Assembly (NCBI RefSeq): GCF_003612015.1
Contig: NZ_RARB01000004.1
Coordinates: 1 to 64,000, forward strand
Origin: Pantoea piersonii
GTDB taxonomy: Bacteria > Pseudomonadota > Gammaproteobacteria > Enterobacterales > Enterobacteriaceae
DNA length: 64,000 nt
Direction of reading: 5' to 3'
A program made the position numbers and the translations under genes. The notes under the pieces are model-generated. The model was not told where the DNA came from. It worked only from the letters and a program-made list of their open reading frames with translations, and did no database searches. Shown here piece by piece: positions 63,330 through 64,000 of the stretch (position 1 is the stretch's first letter; every line of letters begins with the position of its first letter).

Positions 63330-64000
63330 GAGGCGACGCGGCTCTCATCTCGTCCGGCGCGCAGCGCGCCGGGCGGCTGGCCGACAATACGCTTAAAGGC
63401 GCGGCTAAAGGCCGCCAGCGAGCCGTAACCGAGCTGGAACGCCACTACCTCCACCGCCTCGCCGTTATTGACGATGCGCTGCACCGCCAGCCGCATACGC
63501 AGTTCGGTCAGGTAGCGCAGCGGCGTCATGGTCGTGGCGTTCTGAAAGCGCTCGGCAAATACCGAACGCGAGCAGCCCGCCACCCGCGCCAGTCTTTCAA
63601 CCGTCCAGCTCTCTCCTGGCTCGCGGTGCATCGCGGCGATCGCTTTGCTCAGACGCGGATCGCGCATCGCCTGCACCAGCCCGCTGCCCTGACCGCAGCC
63701 ATTCTCTACCCAGCCGCGTACGATCAGCGCCGCCACCACGTCCGCCAGCCGCGACAGGATACCGGCGAACCCGGCGTGCCGCGTGCGCGACTCGCGCTCC
63801 ATCGCGTCGAGAATGGGCTGGATCTCCGGGTACTTCGACAGCAGCGTGCTGACCAGCATGATATCCGGCATGGTGTTGATCAACGGCTGCATGCCGCCCA
63901 GCTCGAATTTCATGCAGGCGCTGAATAAAATCACGCTCTCCTCATCGTCGCAGGCGTCGGCGGGCGCGCCGATGGCGCACACGCTGTCGCAGATCGGCTT
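63326..64000 (-). CDS. AraC-family regulator, truncated by the right window edge
   Basis: At least 224 codons of a regulator whose beginning lies beyond position 64000. The frame is open to the edge ([16 protein letters not shown]). The C-terminal hundred residues hold two AraC helix-turn-helix motifs ([20 protein letters not shown] and [20 protein letters not shown], then VGQPPGALR). The visible N-terminal part ([20 protein letters not shown]) fits a cupin sensor of the kind common in regulators of short-chain dehydrogenase or exporter genes. Its TAG stop overlaps the TAA of the aerotaxis gene, tail to tail. Confidence 0.88.
   Translation of the reverse strand, partial: KPICDSVCAIGAPADACDDEESVILFSACMKFELGGMQPLINTMPDIMLVSTLLSKYPEIQPILDAMERESRTRHAGFAGILSRLADVVAALIVRGWVENGCGQGSGLVQAMRDPRLSKAIAAMHREPGESWTVERLARVAGCSRSVFAERFQNATTMTPLRYLTELRMRLAVQRIVNNGEAVEVVAFQLGYGSLAAFSRAFKRIVGQPPGALRAGRDESRVAS

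Noticed and set aside
1-64000. CRISPR array, prophage or replication origin
   Set aside because: No regularly spaced repeats, phage structural genes, DnaA-box clusters or iterons were seen.

Overview
The window looks like a chromosomal segment of a member of the Enterobacterales, most likely the Erwiniaceae (Pantoea or Mixta type). That placement is an inference. It rests on close protein similarity to Escherichia coli and Salmonella families, GC-rich third positions, and a gene order that follows the E. coli metA-to-gltP arc with insertions and losses. No database search was run, and family lengths quoted for comparison are from memory.

Layout. The left edge carries the last 108 bases of a 5S rRNA and its terminator. 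Next come metA and metH (methionine synthesis), then the leftward yjbEFGH exopolysaccharide-type operon and pgi. A lysine riboswitch precedes lysC, followed by panS-like, yjbB and psiE. The next block is ubiC-ubiA, plsB, dgkA, lexA-dinF, yjbJ and zur, then an orphan TraF-family outer-membrane barrel gene, dusA, pspG, qorA and dnaB. Where E. coli has alr between dnaB and tyrB, this window has an Lrp/AsnC-type regulator and a YitT-family membrane protein. tyrB, yjbQ-yjbR, a zinc alcohol dehydrogenase, and the divergent uvrA/ssb pair follow.

Accessory region. From about 39.2 to 45.9 kb, between ssb and yjcB, the core order is broken. The segment holds a cysteine hydrolase with an apparent N-terminal frameshift, an AraC regulator with an EamA transporter, an AT-rich gene-poor stretch with a relict reading frame, an IS3-type transposase remnant, and a two-gene unit. 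That unit is a polysaccharide flippase followed directly by a TupA-like ATP-grasp enzyme, and it is the best candidate here for a little-described system.

The right part returns to core genes: yjcB, soxS/soxR, a GST, ghxP, yjcE, a LysR gene divergent from an LrgA/LrgB pair, yfaZ, the acs-yjcH-actP operon, gltP, murQ, an Aer-type receptor and an AraC regulator cut by the right edge.

Regulation readable in the DNA includes MET boxes (metA), the lysC riboswitch, LexA boxes (lexA and uvrA/ssb), a SoxR box with a 19-bp promoter spacer (soxS), a sigma-54 promoter (pspG), perfect CRP palindromes (psiE, yjcB), a PurR-like box (ghxP) and a Zur-like box in front of zur itself. A palindromic element of about 107 bp occurs twice in opposite orientation, after ubiA and after gltP. 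Its inner hairpin carries a compensatory base-pair change between the copies. No tRNA gene, CRISPR array, prophage or origin was seen.
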